Notes: a model not told the origin generated them from the sequence alone. 64,000 nt of DNA from Acidobacteriota bacterium (GCA_003225555.1 QIAM01000001.1:60894-124893), one strand, 5' to 3'. Counted from the first letter of the stretch, positions 33,908 through 43,525 are shown. Numbers and translations are program-made.

Positions 33908-36900
33908 CTAGAAAAGAATCTTCAATCCCAACTGCATGTTGAACGCCTCGCCGGGGCCGATGCCAGGGGCACCGTTGAAGTCGCCGATCGTATCGGCGAT
34001 GACGCCGCCGCCGGGACTCGTAGCACCCACGCCGGAAGCCAGGTTGACCCGGTTGAACGTGTTGAACATCTCAACGCGGAACTGCGCCCTAACGCGTTCC
34101 GTGATCGGGATGTTCTTGAACACAGACAGATCCACGGCGGAGAAGCCGGGCCCGTAAATCTGGTTGCGGCGCAGCGTGCCCAAGCCGGATGACGGGACAA
34201 AGGCGGCCGGATTGATCCAAGTAACACCACTCTTGTTGAAGGCATGTGAAACGCCGGCGAACGGGTTACCGACCAGGTCGTAGCCGGGACGAATTCCGTC
34301 AAGGGGCTGCCCTCCGTGGAAGGTCATCAGGCTGTTTACTGCCCAGCCATGGGTGAGCAACTTGGGGCCGTGGCTGGAACCCGGAATATCCCAGGTGAGG
34401 GTGGCCGAGAAGTTGTGGCGGGTGTCGAAGTCTCCATTGCCATACTCAGCCTTGAGGTTCGTGCTGTCCCGAGGGATCGCACCACGGTACGCAGTGATCT
34501 CGTCCAAAGCATGGGCCCAGGTGTAAACAAACTGCGAGCTCAGTCCGTGCCATGCCCTGAGGCGCAACGTGCTCTGCAGCGCGTTGTAGTTCGAGGTACC
34601 GATGCTGTTGAGCTGGTTCATGCCGCCGTAATTCGGATACTGCGCGGCATATTGGCCGAACTGGTTGATGTCCAGCATGATCGAGAGTTTGCGGCCCTCG
34701 CTGCCTACGTAGCCCACCTGCCAAACAGCCATGCCATTGCCAAAGCTCTTCTGGACGTTCAGGTTGTAGTTGAAGAAATAGGGCGCGCGGAAGTTCTGGC
34801 TGACGGAGAAGACGTCGAAGACAGAGGTACCGCAGTTCGGATCGGTGGCGGCATCGCCGGTCACGCAAGTGGAGACACCGGGGAAAATATACGTGTTCGG
34901 CTGCCATTGAAGTGCACCAGTGGAATAGGTGGAAACGGCCGAAGGACCAGCCGGGTTGTCTTCCAGACCATCGGCAGCGTTCGGCGGACGGAAGTCCAGG
35001 AACGGGTTCATGTTGATTTGGTCGTAATACACACCTATGCCACCGCGGATGACCAAGTCTTCCCTGCTCGTGGGCTGATAGGCGAAGCCCAGCCGAGGAG
35101 AAAAATTGTTCTTGTCGCCGGGGAAGATGTCGCTGATGCCATTGCCCTGAATCTTGATTCCGCCCGCGGACGGAATAAAGACTGCCAGGTCCTTGCTTCC
35201 GTTGTGCAGGGGTCCAAAGTAATCCCAGCGCAGTCCCCAGTTAAAGTTGAGTCTGCGCGTGACCTGCCAGGAATCCGAGCCGAAGAAATCAAAGCTGTTG
35301 ACTACTACTTTGCGCTCCGCGTTGCCCACGGCGATCGTGGATGACGCGACGTCGCCGGCCAGGAAATCGGCCAAGGCGATGGTACTGAAGCAGCGCTGAT
35401 CGGTGGGATCGACACAGCTGCCTGCCCAGGGTCCCTGGGTTCCGTCAAACGTGAACTGTCCCCGCGAATGGCGGAAGTAGAACTCATCCACGTGCGCCTG
35501 GCGCATTTCCCCGCCGAAGCGGAACTGGTGCTTGCCCACGTTGTAAGAAAGTACGTCGCTCAGCATGCCAGTGATGTCGTTGCGGCCTGAGGGATGCGTG
35601 ATTCCCACCTGTTCAAACCCAGAAATAGAAATGCCGGGCGCGCCCAGGATGGGCTGCCCGTGAATGAGCGCATCAGGGCTTGTGAAGAGGCCCATGGCGT
35701 GGGTATCGAAGCTGTGATTGGCGTCGTTGAAGACTTGATTGAAATAATTGACCCCAAACAGGAGCTGGTTTGTCGTCCTTGGGCTCAGGGCGGAATTCAA
35801 GACCGCCGAATAATTCTGCAGGTGAATCGGCGCCTTTTCGAAATAATACGAGAGGTTCGAACTGGCCGTGGCCAGCGCGAGACTGGCGCCAAGCGGGGCA
35901 ATCTGGTCGCCCTGTCCATTAAACGCACGAAGCATGAGGTGATGCTTATCGCTGAAGTTATGGTCCAGTTTTAGATTGCCGTTGTAGCTGTATCCGATGG
36001 AAGGAACGTTACCGAAAAAGTTGCCTACCTTGTAGTCGAGGTTCGACTGTGTGATGCTGCTCGGCCACAGCGAGTTAATCAGGTTGGTTGAAATTGAGCT
36101 TTCAGGGACGCCATCGTTACTCAGCAGAGCGCGGGCATTAGCGATGTATTCCGCGGAAGGCTCAGTAGCAAGTCCGGAAACGCTAATCACATACCGCTGC
36201 TTTTCGAACGTCAGGAAGTAAAAAGTCTTATCTTTGATAATCGGTCCGCCAACGGAAAACCCGAAATTATAGTTTCGCAGTTCCGGCTTCTTCACGCCGG
36301 AAGGAGTAAACGGCGAGGCTGCCCCAAAGGCTTCGTTGCGGTTGAAGTAGTAAGCGGAACCGTGGAGCTGGTTCGTGCCCGACCTGAGGACGACGTTGAC
36401 AATCCCACCGGCGTTGCGACCGCCCTCGGCCCCGGATTGGGTCTGGGCGGCGAATTCGTCGATCGCATCCAAGGGCATAATCGTTCCGGCGATCCCGGAG
36501 ACGCCGCCCTGGTTGACTGCGGGAATGTTATGCCAGAGGTCATTGTTGTCCACGCCGTCAATCTGCCAGTTCATCTGGTTGGCGCGGGTTCCGTTCATCG
36601 AGCCGAAGCCGCCCACGGAGTACCCGCCGTAGCCCGGCTGGACAGCAGCGAACTGGGTGAAGTCGCGACCGTTCATCGGCACGTCCTGGACCGCCTCGGT
36701 GGTCAGGATATTGTCTTGGGTGGCGGTGGTCGTATCGAGAGTCAGCGCAGCCGCGGAAACTTCCACCACGGTCGTGCCCGCCGATCCGGCGGACAGCTTC
36801 ACAGGAACGGTATACGCACCTCCCGCCGTGACCGCGACATTATCGATGGCCGTCGGTCGAAACCCGGAGGCAGAAACTTCAATCTTGTACGTCCCCAGCG

Positions 36901-37111
36901 GCAGGTCCTGGAAGGCGAACTGACCATCGCTGGTGCTCACGGTACTCAGCGTGACCCCGGTGCCGCTATTCGTGGCCTTGACATTGGCTCCGGCGACCAC
37001 AGCTCCCGACGGATCGGTTACGGTACCGTTGATGGCGCCGCGAAATGTCTGCGCGTATCCGAACACCCCAAGCAGCACTACTACGACAATAAGACCTAAT
37101 GTACGTCTCAT
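33908..37111 (-). CDS. Oar-like TonB-dependent-type outer membrane protein with carboxypeptidase-regulatory N-domain
   Basis: A 1067-aa outer-membrane protein from MRRTLGLIVVVVLLG at 37111 (SD GGAGG). After the signal peptide, residues ~25-100 form a carboxypeptidase-regulatory-like Ig domain (INGTVTDPSGAVVAGANVKATNSGTG...LPLGTYKIEV), then a plug-like region (DVPMNGRDFTQFAAVQPGYGG, WQIDGVDNNDLW) and a long beta barrel ending in the outer-membrane type C-terminal Phe (MQLGLKILF). This architecture (Oar/CarboxypepD_reg-TonB) is greatly expanded in Acidobacteria and is thought to import or bind polymers; the ligand is unknown. A clear terminator follows. Confidence 0.93.
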   Translation of the reverse strand: MRRTLGLIVVVVLLGVFGYAQTFRGAINGTVTDPSGAVVAGANVKATNSGTGVTLSTVSTSDGQFAFQDLPLGTYKIEVSASGFRPTAIDNVAVTAGGAYTVPVKLSAGSAGTTVVEVSAAALTLDTTTATQDNILTTEAVQDVPMNGRDFTQFAAVQPGYGGYSVGGFGSMNGTRANQMNWQIDGVDNNDLWHNIPAVNQGGVSGIAGTIMPLDAIDEFAAQTQSGAEGGRNAGGIVNVVLRSGTNQLHGSAYYFNRNEAFGAASPFTPSGVKKPELRNYNFGFSVGGPIIKDKTFYFLTFEKQRYVISVSGLATEPSAEYIANARALLSNDGVPESSISTNLINSLWPSSITQSNLDYKVGNFFGNVPSIGYSYNGNLKLDHNFSDKHHLMLRAFNGQGDQIAPLGASLALATASSNLSYYFEKAPIHLQNYSAVLNSALSPRTTNQLLFGVNYFNQVFNDANHSFDTHAMGLFTSPDALIHGQPILGAPGISISGFEQVGITHPSGRNDITGMLSDVLSYNVGKHQFRFGGEMRQAHVDEFYFRHSRGQFTFDGTQGPWAGSCVDPTDQRCFSTIALADFLAGDVASSTIAVGNAERKVVVNSFDFFGSDSWQVTRRLNFNWGLRWDYFGPLHNGSKDLAVFIPSAGGIKIQGNGISDIFPGDKNNFSPRLGFAYQPTSREDLVIRGGIGVYYDQINMNPFLDFRPPNAADGLEDNPAGPSAVSTYSTGALQWQPNTYIFPGVSTCVTGDAATDPNCGTSVFDVFSVSQNFRAPYFFNYNLNVQKSFGNGMAVWQVGYVGSEGRKLSIMLDINQFGQYAAQYPNYGGMNQLNSIGTSNYNALQSTLRLRAWHGLSSQFVYTWAHALDEITAYRGAIPRDSTNLKAEYGNGDFDTRHNFSATLTWDIPGSSHGPKLLTHGWAVNSLMTFHGGQPLDGIRPGYDLVGNPFAGVSHAFNKSGVTWINPAAFVPSSGLGTLRRNQIYGPGFSAVDLSVFKNIPITERVRAQFRVEMFNTFNRVNLASGVGATSPGGGVIADTIGDFNGAPGIGPGEAFNMQLGLKILF

Positions 37112-37564
37112 ATACCCTCCACCCTCATCTCTCTTTTCGGCAGTATTCCCCCAGCGCGGCTGGCTTTCTTGCACCTGAGGGGGATCGGTTTTCTCTTTCG
37201 TTGCAGGTTACGAACCAAATCGCAATCGGCTTGCAAGTACCTCTATTTAAATTACTTAGCGAGCGGAAAAGGCAGATAGAATTCCATTAGCTGTACATTG
37301 CGATCCGCTGTTATATGGAAATCTGAAGAATGTAACTGCCGGAGGGGGAATTCCGGGTTCGATCCGCAGCGATGCACTTAATGGCTCCTGACTCTATCCA
37401 AAGCAAGGGGAGGACGTCAACTTGGAAATTTCGGAGGGATGCAAAGACTCAAGATAGGCCGCAGAAATCCCCTCAAGGGACGAGCAGCCACACAAAATCA
37501 CTTGTTTGCTCGAATCCGCGTCCGCAAAGTAATTCGCAGGCATGGCTCCGGCAATCGCCAGTAA
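37112..37564. other. Non-coding gap upstream of the Oar-like gene
   Basis: A 453-bp AT-richer stretch that must hold the promoter of the Oar-like gene and the end of the next minus-strand gene. I see neither a convincing ORF nor a strong terminator. A GGTTCGATCC string near 37350 mimics a tRNA T-arm but does not fold. Confidence 0.55.
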
Positions 37565-39244
37565 CTAGAAGGTAAACGAAACCCCGCCCCGCACTGAACG
37601 CGCAGCCTGCACCAGGTACACAGTCTGACCGTCCTTTCCCAGTACCGGCACATACCCTTGCGCGAGCAGGTTCCGCACATCGACGATCGCCTCCATGTGT
37701 CCCGGCAGGAAGCCCATGCTCGGAATGGGCTGGCGGATGAACAGACTGAGGAAAGGATCGCTCTGCCCCGCTGACGCGTTAAACATATCCACCGGCGTAA
37801 GCGCGGAGCCGCTCACCCAGCGGTAGGAGGTAATCCAGCGGGTGTGGCTGTGAGGCACTATCCCGCTGAACTTGGCGGCAACTGCCTGCCGGCGTTGCGT
37901 CCGAATCCACTGCTGCGCATCCTGGAGCGGCACGTCAGGCTTTGAGAGATCGAGAACGCCGCCGAACCCGTAGTCCAGCGTGGCCGTCAAATCGGACGAG
38001 AACTTACGCTGCAACACGATTCTCAGGCCATTTGAATCCAGCGTCTTTCCCGCGTAGCTGAACGTGCCTGAGTAAACATCCGGCAGCAGGAATCCCCCCG
38101 CGGCCGTCACTTGTCCCGTGCCCGTGAGCACGGTGTTTCCCACGCGGTCCGAGAACACGGCAACCTGGACAGAGTTCTTGCCGATGCGGCGGGAAAGGTT
38201 CAACTCCTGATGGTGAGCGCGCTCAATCTTGGGCGCGAACCCAACCATGCTGACGCGCGGATTCGCTTCACTCAAATCCGCCGGCGCCGTGTCGAATCCC
38301 TTTTCGCGGCGACTGTCCGGAACCGAAGTCGCGTAGTCGTACTCCAGGACCGTATTCGGCGAGAGGTGCAAATCCGCCGTCCCGTAGGGCCGGAATGCCG
38401 TCACATGCCCGAGGAACTGAATGGTTTGCAGTTCGCTGCCGAACTTCAGTTCGAGCACATCGCCCACTGAGAAATCGTCTCCCACAGAAAGCGCGAATGC
38501 CTGCAGCGCGGCGTTATGCAAGTTCGGATCCGATGGCGCAAAGCGGCGCACAGTTAACGCCAGCGACGGCTCAGAGCCGTTCGGCAGCTTGTGCGAATAC
38601 GCGGTCCGCAGCACTGCCGCTGGCAGGCCCAATCCGTATCCGACATTGCCGCTGAACCCCACGCGTCCGGCGGAGAAGATCGAGCGCTCCAGCGTGAAAC
38701 CTGTGCTCATGTCCGATCCGCTGCCATAGCCTCCGGCCGCCGATCCGGCGAGAAACGACAGGCTTCCGCGCATTTCGTGATCCTGCTTTTCCGCCGTCAA
38801 AGTCGGATCGTTCACCACCCGCAGAATCGGACGGTTCGCCACCGAGCGCAGCGTCCATTTCCAATCGTCATCGTCGGGCGTGGTGCGAATCGGCCCTAAC
38901 TGGATTGCACCCAGCAGCGTATTCAGCGTGATATTAACGTTAATTTTGGCACCGGGCCGCAAACCTACGCGCTCGCGCAAACCAGGAAGGAAAGACGGGG
39001 CAGAAACTTTGACGCTATACAGTCCCGGCAACAGCCCCGCCGCCGAGTAAAATCCAGCGCCATTGGTAAAAACGGTAAAGCTGTGCACTGACGATCCCAG
39101 GATCTCGACTACGGCGCCCATCTGCGGGACGCCCGAGGCACTCCGCACGTATCCTGAGATCACGCCGGGTTGTTCCGCCGCCCACACAGGGAGCGCCAGC
39201 CCGAGGACGACCGCCCAGGTTCCGAGCTTATGCAGCAGCATCAC
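37565..39244 (-). CDS. Outer-membrane beta-barrel protein with carboxypeptidase-regulatory-like domain
   Basis: A ~559-aa exported protein (signal peptide VVLGLALPVWAA; start either GTG 39244 or the adjacent ATG 39241). An N-terminal Ig-like carboxypeptidase-regulatory domain (GVISGYVRSASGVPQMGAVVEILG) is followed by many amphipathic strands and a terminal aromatic (GGVSFTF), consistent with an outer-membrane barrel. It is shorter than canonical TonB receptors and has no clear plug. It follows the GWxTD gene by 31 bp in the same direction, implying an operon; the two may work together at the outer membrane. Confidence 0.8.
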   Translation of the reverse strand: MMLLHKLGTWAVVLGLALPVWAAEQPGVISGYVRSASGVPQMGAVVEILGSSVHSFTVFTNGAGFYSAAGLLPGLYSVKVSAPSFLPGLRERVGLRPGAKINVNITLNTLLGAIQLGPIRTTPDDDDWKWTLRSVANRPILRVVNDPTLTAEKQDHEMRGSLSFLAGSAAGGYGSGSDMSTGFTLERSIFSAGRVGFSGNVGYGLGLPAAVLRTAYSHKLPNGSEPSLALTVRRFAPSDPNLHNAALQAFALSVGDDFSVGDVLELKFGSELQTIQFLGHVTAFRPYGTADLHLSPNTVLEYDYATSVPDSRREKGFDTAPADLSEANPRVSMVGFAPKIERAHHQELNLSRRIGKNSVQVAVFSDRVGNTVLTGTGQVTAAGGFLLPDVYSGTFSYAGKTLDSNGLRIVLQRKFSSDLTATLDYGFGGVLDLSKPDVPLQDAQQWIRTQRRQAVAAKFSGIVPHSHTRWITSYRWVSGSALTPVDMFNASAGQSDPFLSLFIRQPIPSMGFLPGHMEAIVDVRNLLAQGYVPVLGKDGQTVYLVQAARSVRGGVSFTF

Positions 39245-39275
39245 TCCACCTACCCCCGGAGGAACAAGCAGACAA

Positions 39276-41036
39276 TTACTCGACGGAAAACACCGCCGAG
39301 GGACCGATGGTCTGCTTGGAGATGTTGTCGTTCACCTTGATTTCAATCCGATAGAGTCCAGGTTGCAGGCTGGACGAAGCAATCGTCTTTTGCAGCGTCA
39401 CCTGCTCGCCTACGTTGCCCATCTGATCCGTGGATTCCACTTTCTGGACCACCGGCTTGTTTGTAGCCATATTTACAATATCGTACTCGAACGTGGCGGA
39501 AGGCTTGTGCGTCTTCTCATCCACGCCCAGATTATAGACCTGCATCCAGAAATTCAGCTTCTGGTCGCGGTCCTTCTTAAACACCGCCGGCTTGCCGCTG
39601 GCTGAGGCCACGCGCGGCCGGACCTTCATCGCGCCAATCACAAAGCTGCCCGTGCCAATCGACTTGGTCGGGACCGGCTCCATCTGGTCGGCAACAATCA
39701 GCGTCGAAGTCGCCAGCTTGTCGTCGGAGAAATCCGGAACGATAACCCCGCGGCTCCAGCGCCCCTTGCGGTCCCCGTTCACATCTTTGACCGCGATATC
39801 GAGCTTGTAACGTCCCGGGCGCAACGGAAGCGCCTTCCAGTATACGGATGAATTTTCCGCCGTCCGCGGCAGTAATTCTGCCGGAACATCCACCTGCACC
39901 GTGTCTTCGAAAGTCTGCACCACCTTGCCGGTTAGCGTTGTGAGCCGGGCGAAAATATTGACGGTACCGCGCTGCACGCCATCCTTGTTGACGAACGTGA
40001 TGTCCCGGTTCTTCATCTGAATCGTCACCGGCACCAGCACGGTATCGCCCGTCACTTTCACGAAGTCTGACCGCACATCGAACGGCATGGGATTCAGAAT
40101 CACCTTCGAGGTGACGATTTCCTCTTCCAGGTCCTTGAACTTCACGGGCGGAGGTGCCTGCAACTTCGCAAACTGCTCCAGTCGGTCAAACTGCTTGGTC
40201 TGCAGGTTAGCGGTCATCGGACCCGTTCCCAACCGCTCAAGGCCGCCACCGTTGAATCGCGAAGCCTTGCTCGCCATTCCCATCTGCTCATACATCGTCA
40301 GTCCGGCGTTGGGCGTATATAGAAGAGCATCTTTCTCCGATCGGTCCATGGTCATGTGATAGTCGCCGCACATGCAGGTGTCGACGAATTCAATGATGAC
40401 TTCCTGTCCGATTCCTTCGAGATAACGATAGCGCCAGGTTTCAAACGGGAACGTGGACGTCGAGCCCCCGCCTTCTTCCATGGGTCGCTCGTAAGTTCCG
40501 CCCGAGGGATGGGACTCAACCTCGTCCGCCTTGCCGAACATGATGTAAATCCGTCCGCGATCCGTCTTCCATCCCGGAATGCCGGCCGGAAAATGCTCGT
40601 TCGCGTAAGCAATACGCGCGTAGTGATCTTCCTTGTATTCGTTCTCTTCGGTGTCGGGAGTGGGGTCGCGCCGCTGCCAGAAGGCCTCGATAAACTGGTC
40701 GCGTTCCTCATCGTTGCTCAGTTGCTTGAACGCCGCCCTCTCTTCGTCCGTGATAATCCAGGCCACATCCTCATCGAGCCACTTCTTGTAAGGGCCCTTG
40801 ATTTCTTTGGTGTAGTCCTTCATCTGCTGCTTTTTCTTCTTGCCCTCGAGCGGTCGCTTGAGAGGATCCACATCCTGCCCCGATGGATCTTGGGAAGCGC
40901 TGGCTGGTTTATCCGTGGACTTGTCGGCAGACTTCGAATCCTGGGCAACCGCAGAGGATCCGGCCAATCCAGCAACCAGCAGCAAAACGAAGAAAAGATA
41001 AAGATAAAGATATTGATGCGAATGAACCCGGGACAT
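39276..41036 (-). CDS. GWxTD-domain exported protein
   Basis: A 586-aa protein from MSRVHSHQYLYLYLF at 41036. A signal peptide or membrane anchor is followed by a Lys/Asp-rich linker and the GWxTD domain (ITDEERAAFKQLSNDEERDQFIEAFWQRRDPTP then HFPAGIPGWKTDRGRIYIMFGKADEVE). Beta-sandwich segments fill the C-terminal half. The domain is widespread in Acidobacteria and other phyla, with unknown function. It is the first gene of a two-gene operon with the beta-barrel gene, which fits an envelope role. Confidence 0.88.
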   Translation of the reverse strand: MSRVHSHQYLYLYLFFVLLLVAGLAGSSAVAQDSKSADKSTDKPASASQDPSGQDVDPLKRPLEGKKKKQQMKDYTKEIKGPYKKWLDEDVAWIITDEERAAFKQLSNDEERDQFIEAFWQRRDPTPDTEENEYKEDHYARIAYANEHFPAGIPGWKTDRGRIYIMFGKADEVESHPSGGTYERPMEEGGGSTSTFPFETWRYRYLEGIGQEVIIEFVDTCMCGDYHMTMDRSEKDALLYTPNAGLTMYEQMGMASKASRFNGGGLERLGTGPMTANLQTKQFDRLEQFAKLQAPPPVKFKDLEEEIVTSKVILNPMPFDVRSDFVKVTGDTVLVPVTIQMKNRDITFVNKDGVQRGTVNIFARLTTLTGKVVQTFEDTVQVDVPAELLPRTAENSSVYWKALPLRPGRYKLDIAVKDVNGDRKGRWSRGVIVPDFSDDKLATSTLIVADQMEPVPTKSIGTGSFVIGAMKVRPRVASASGKPAVFKKDRDQKLNFWMQVYNLGVDEKTHKPSATFEYDIVNMATNKPVVQKVESTDQMGNVGEQVTLQKTIASSSLQPGLYRIEIKVNDNISKQTIGPSAVFSVE

Positions 41037-41245
41037 GAGAGGGACTCCTGCCAGACTACAGTGTCTGTTCATTTTAGGCCCTAAAGTCGGGTGAAATCAA
41101 GGATAAGTCACATCGGGGGAACCAATTCCTACTCGCCAAACTGGTTGATTAGAAGAGCCGGATGGTGGCCGAGTTGCCCGCCGCAACCCCGGGAATCAAA
41201 TACTCAATTACATCGCACCCGTTTGGGACAACGCCCTGCACTACT

Positions 41246-41416
41246 TTAGCAATCCTGGCCAGAGCGAGGGGTCTCTTCGCGCTTCTCGAGGCGAGCTTTC
41301 TTAGCGTCCAGCAGGTCATTGATCTCGCGTACGAGCACCAGCAATTTCTGCGAGTCCTGCTCGTTCACAGCCTGCTCGCACAGCCGCAGTAAACGTTCGC
41401 GTTCCTCTCCGGTCAA
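41246..41416 (-). CDS. Small helical protein with TTG start (not in ORF track)
   Basis: A 56-aa reading frame from TTG 41416 to TAA: TGEERERLLRLCEQAVNEQD, QKLLVLVREINDLLDAKKARL, then a basic tail. An in-frame stop lies 9 bp upstream and GAGGG lies 6 nt before the TTG. The Leu/Glu/Arg heptad character and similarity to the protein at the window start indicate a real short helical protein. Function unknown. Confidence 0.65.
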   Translation of the reverse strand: MTGEERERLLRLCEQAVNEQDSQKLLVLVREINDLLDAKKARLEKREETPRSGQDC

Positions 41417-41604
41417 GACACGCCCTCAGGCTTTTTATTGAGAATTTAGACATTCTAAACGCGAACGGATTGATTAACATGTTCGCTATACCGCTTTCAA
41501 GGCACGATCAATCAAAGGTGCCCCAGCAATGCTGCTGGATCCCCCCCGGCACCCCTCGACCGCCACTCGACTCTTCTCCCCGCCGAGACGATAATTGTCC
41601 TGAT

Positions 41605-42669
41605 ATGGTTTGCAGACGTCGTCATGCCCGCCGTTCGTCCCGTCCTCTTCTCTTTCTCTGCCTGACGCTCTTGGCGCTCTGCATCGGAACCCTGTCGCTT
41701 GCGTCTCCGTTCTCGAGCGCCGCCCAGGATCTGGCAAGGCGCCTGATCCTCAAAGACGGCTCCTATCAACTGGTCAAGAGTTATGAGATCCAGGGCCAGC
41801 GGGTTCACTACCTGAGTGCCGAGCGCAACGAGTGGGAGGACTTGCCCAAGTCACTAGTCGACTGGCCCGCCACCGAGAAATACGAGAAAGATCGCACCGC
41901 TGGCGCACCGCCCGAGGCCGTCCAGCTCGACCGCGATCTCGACGCGGAACGCGAACTCGAAGAAGCCTCGCTCCCCCAAGTCGCCCCCGGGTTGCGGCTG
42001 CCCGAGGACTCTGGCATGTTCCTGCTGGATAACTACAAAGGCGAGCCCCAGCTGGTCGAGGTACAGCAGACTGCAGGCGATCTGAACCGGAACATGAAGG
42101 GCAACATCCTTCGCGGCGCCATCAATCCCGTAGCCAGCACGAAACAGACGATCGAACTCGAGGGACAACACGCCGCAGTGCAGTCGCACGTCGGCGTGCC
42201 CTCGATCTACCTCAAAGACGATGAAGGCACACCGGATGACCACGCCACGAAACCAAAAGAATCAAACCAACAGTCCGCCAGTGATTCCGCTCATGAAGCG
42301 ACCCCTCGCCCGCAACCGCCTCAACAACCTCAGCAGCCCATTGTGCCCTCCGATCGTTTCCGCATCGTGCGCGCCGACGTAAAGGGAGGCAAACGCATCC
42401 TCGGCGATGTCAAACGTGCGGTCACCGGCAAGGTTAGCCAGGAGCAGCACTTCGCCAAGAGCACCATCAACCGCGTCCACGGAGGCTGGCTGAAGATCAC
42501 GCCCACCGAGAGTCTAGCCCCAGGAGAATATGCAGTCGTAGAGATGCTCGGCAAGGAAGGTATGAATCTTTATGTCTGGGACTTCGGCGTCAACCCCAAC
42601 GCCCCGCCCAACGCTAACCCCTGGAAGCCCGACACGAAGGCTGCGAAACCGCTTGGTTCTGGCCCATAG
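41605..42669 (+). CDS. Exported hypothetical protein
   Basis: From ATG 41605 (MVCRRRHARRSSRPLLFLCLTLLAL) the protein is 354 aa with a signal peptide. The first mature domain (LILKDGSYQLVKSYEIQGQRVHYLSAERNEWEDLP) and the C-terminal domain (WLKITPTESLAPGEYAVVEMLG) flank a Pro/Gln-rich linker. The pattern recalls secreted Acidobacteria proteins of unknown function. The track start (41470) lies upstream in non-conserved sequence. It is convergent with vapC, 3 bp apart. Confidence 0.75.
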   Translation: MVCRRRHARRSSRPLLFLCLTLLALCIGTLSLASPFSSAAQDLARRLILKDGSYQLVKSYEIQGQRVHYLSAERNEWEDLPKSLVDWPATEKYEKDRTAGAPPEAVQLDRDLDAERELEEASLPQVAPGLRLPEDSGMFLLDNYKGEPQLVEVQQTAGDLNRNMKGNILRGAINPVASTKQTIELEGQHAAVQSHVGVPSIYLKDDEGTPDDHATKPKESNQQSASDSAHEATPRPQPPQQPQQPIVPSDRFRIVRADVKGGKRILGDVKRAVTGKVSQEQHFAKSTINRVHGGWLKITPTESLAPGEYAVVEMLGKEGMNLYVWDFGVNPNAPPNANPWKPDTKAAKPLGSGP

Positions 42670-42672
42670 GTC

Positions 42673-43086
42673 TTAGCGGAATGGGTTGACGATGAGCAAT
42701 CCATCGACTTCCCGAGTGTCCTGCAAATCTTCCGTCAAGACTACGCTGCAACCGGACTGTCTTGCCGACCGCAGCACCAGCGCATCCCAGAAAGAAAACC
42801 CGTGCAGACGATGGAGATCGATGGCAGCGAGGATGTCCGAGACCTCGGGAGCAGCCACATCGAACTCGGCTAGCAGTTCGACCTTTCTGCGGGCAGTACG
42901 GGCATCCACCTGCAGCTTCCGCGTGATCGCAACGAAATACTCTTGCAGAACCTGCAGCGAGACCACGCCAGTACCCGCGTGGCGATGTTCTGCGACCAAC
43001 TCCAGGGCGCGCCGTTGCTTCGACGGTGCATCCTTATCGTCCGTGTAGACAAGGATGTTGGTGTCGAAGAAGCTACGAGCGCTCAT
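42673..43086 (-). CDS. vapC: VapC-type PIN-domain toxin (ribonuclease)
   Basis: A 137-aa PIN ribonuclease from MSARSFFDTN at 43086. The acidic Mg2+ site is present: FFDTNILVYTDD (Asp), the Glu in VLQEYFVAI, DALVLRSA (Asp) and TEDLQDTREVDG (Asp). It would cleave RNA when freed from its partner. It overlaps the antitoxin gene by 14 bp, with coupled translation likely. The track form carries 23 extra residues from the antitoxin overlap. Confidence 0.9.
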   Translation of the reverse strand: MSARSFFDTNILVYTDDKDAPSKQRRALELVAEHRHAGTGVVSLQVLQEYFVAITRKLQVDARTARRKVELLAEFDVAAPEVSDILAAIDLHRLHGFSFWDALVLRSARQSGCSVVLTEDLQDTREVDGLLIVNPFR

Positions 43087-43294
43087 GGATCTCGTTGCGA
43101 TTAAAACGCCAGCCACGAGAGTTGCCCCTGCCCGAGAGGCTCCGGAACTCCTCAACGCTGCGCTCAGGGTCGTCTCCGCCAGCCAGGGTTTGCAAATAAT
43201 CCCGGATCAGCTGGTTCAGGCTCTTCCCAAGCGCATCCGCCTTCTTGCGGGCGCGAGCCACGACTTGTTTATCGATGGAGAGGGTAACATTCAT
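43073..43294 (-). CDS. vapB: VapB-type antitoxin (ribbon-helix-helix-like)
   Basis: A 73-aa antitoxin; the N-terminal MNVTLSIDKQVVARARKKADALGKSLNQLIRDYL has the strand-helix-helix pattern of RHH antitoxins of the DUF6364 kind, and the C-terminal ~30 residues are the likely toxin-binding tail. It is the first gene of the pair and probably represses its own promoter through the operator at 43298-43325. The -10 box lies 6 bp from the ATG, so its mRNA appears leaderless. Confidence 0.85.
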   Translation of the reverse strand: MNVTLSIDKQVVARARKKADALGKSLNQLIRDYLQTLAGGDDPERSVEEFRSLSGRGNSRGWRFNRNEIHERS

Positions 43295-43297
43295 TCA

Positions 43298-43325
43298 CAC
43301 AGTATATGTGCACAAATATACCGTG
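43298..43325 (-). promoter_or_regulatory. Palindromic operator of vapBC
   Basis: Ten-bp inverted arms (CACAGTATAT / ATATACCGTG) with 9 of 10 complementary positions and an 8-bp spacer. It covers the -10 box and reaches into the -35 box, so antitoxin binding would occlude RNA polymerase. Confidence 0.75.
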
Positions 43326-43329
43326 TCAA
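43301..43329 (-). promoter_or_regulatory. Sigma70-type promoter of vapBC
   Basis: On the minus strand TTGACA (43329-43324), a 17-bp spacer and TATACT (43306-43301). This is close to the consensus. The vapB ATG begins 7 nt downstream of the -10 box, where transcription would be expected to start. Confidence 0.8.
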
Positions 43330-43368
43330 TCGGATTAGGGATTGATTGTGGTTCTGATGCTTTGTAGG

Positions 43369-43418
43369 GCGTCATGCTGAACGCAGCCGTCCTTCAGGCG
43401 GAGTGAAGGATCTGGCGC
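43369..43418. repeat. Dispersed repeat, copy 2 (GTCATGCTGAACGCAGCCG...)
   Basis: Second copy of the ~50-bp repeat seen at 23081, here upstream of vapB and away from any gene. Confidence 0.6.
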
Positions 43419-43525
43419 AGCATTACCACGGTATTCCCGGGCGACTGTTCCATACAAAATAAGTGGGCGACAGATTGATCTAAGTCCTGAGGCGAAAATT
43501 CAAAGCGCATGCAAGGGCACGTCGC

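Noticed and set aside
35594-35974. Plus-strand ORFs inside the Oar-like gene (also 34316-35344 and 36362-37099)
   Set aside because: They are antisense to a continuous outer-membrane protein with clear domains.
37345-37375. tRNA-like T-arm (GGTTCGATCC) upstream of the Oar-like gene
   Set aside because: Flanking bases do not form the 5-bp T-stem, and no acceptor, D- or anticodon arm can be drawn.
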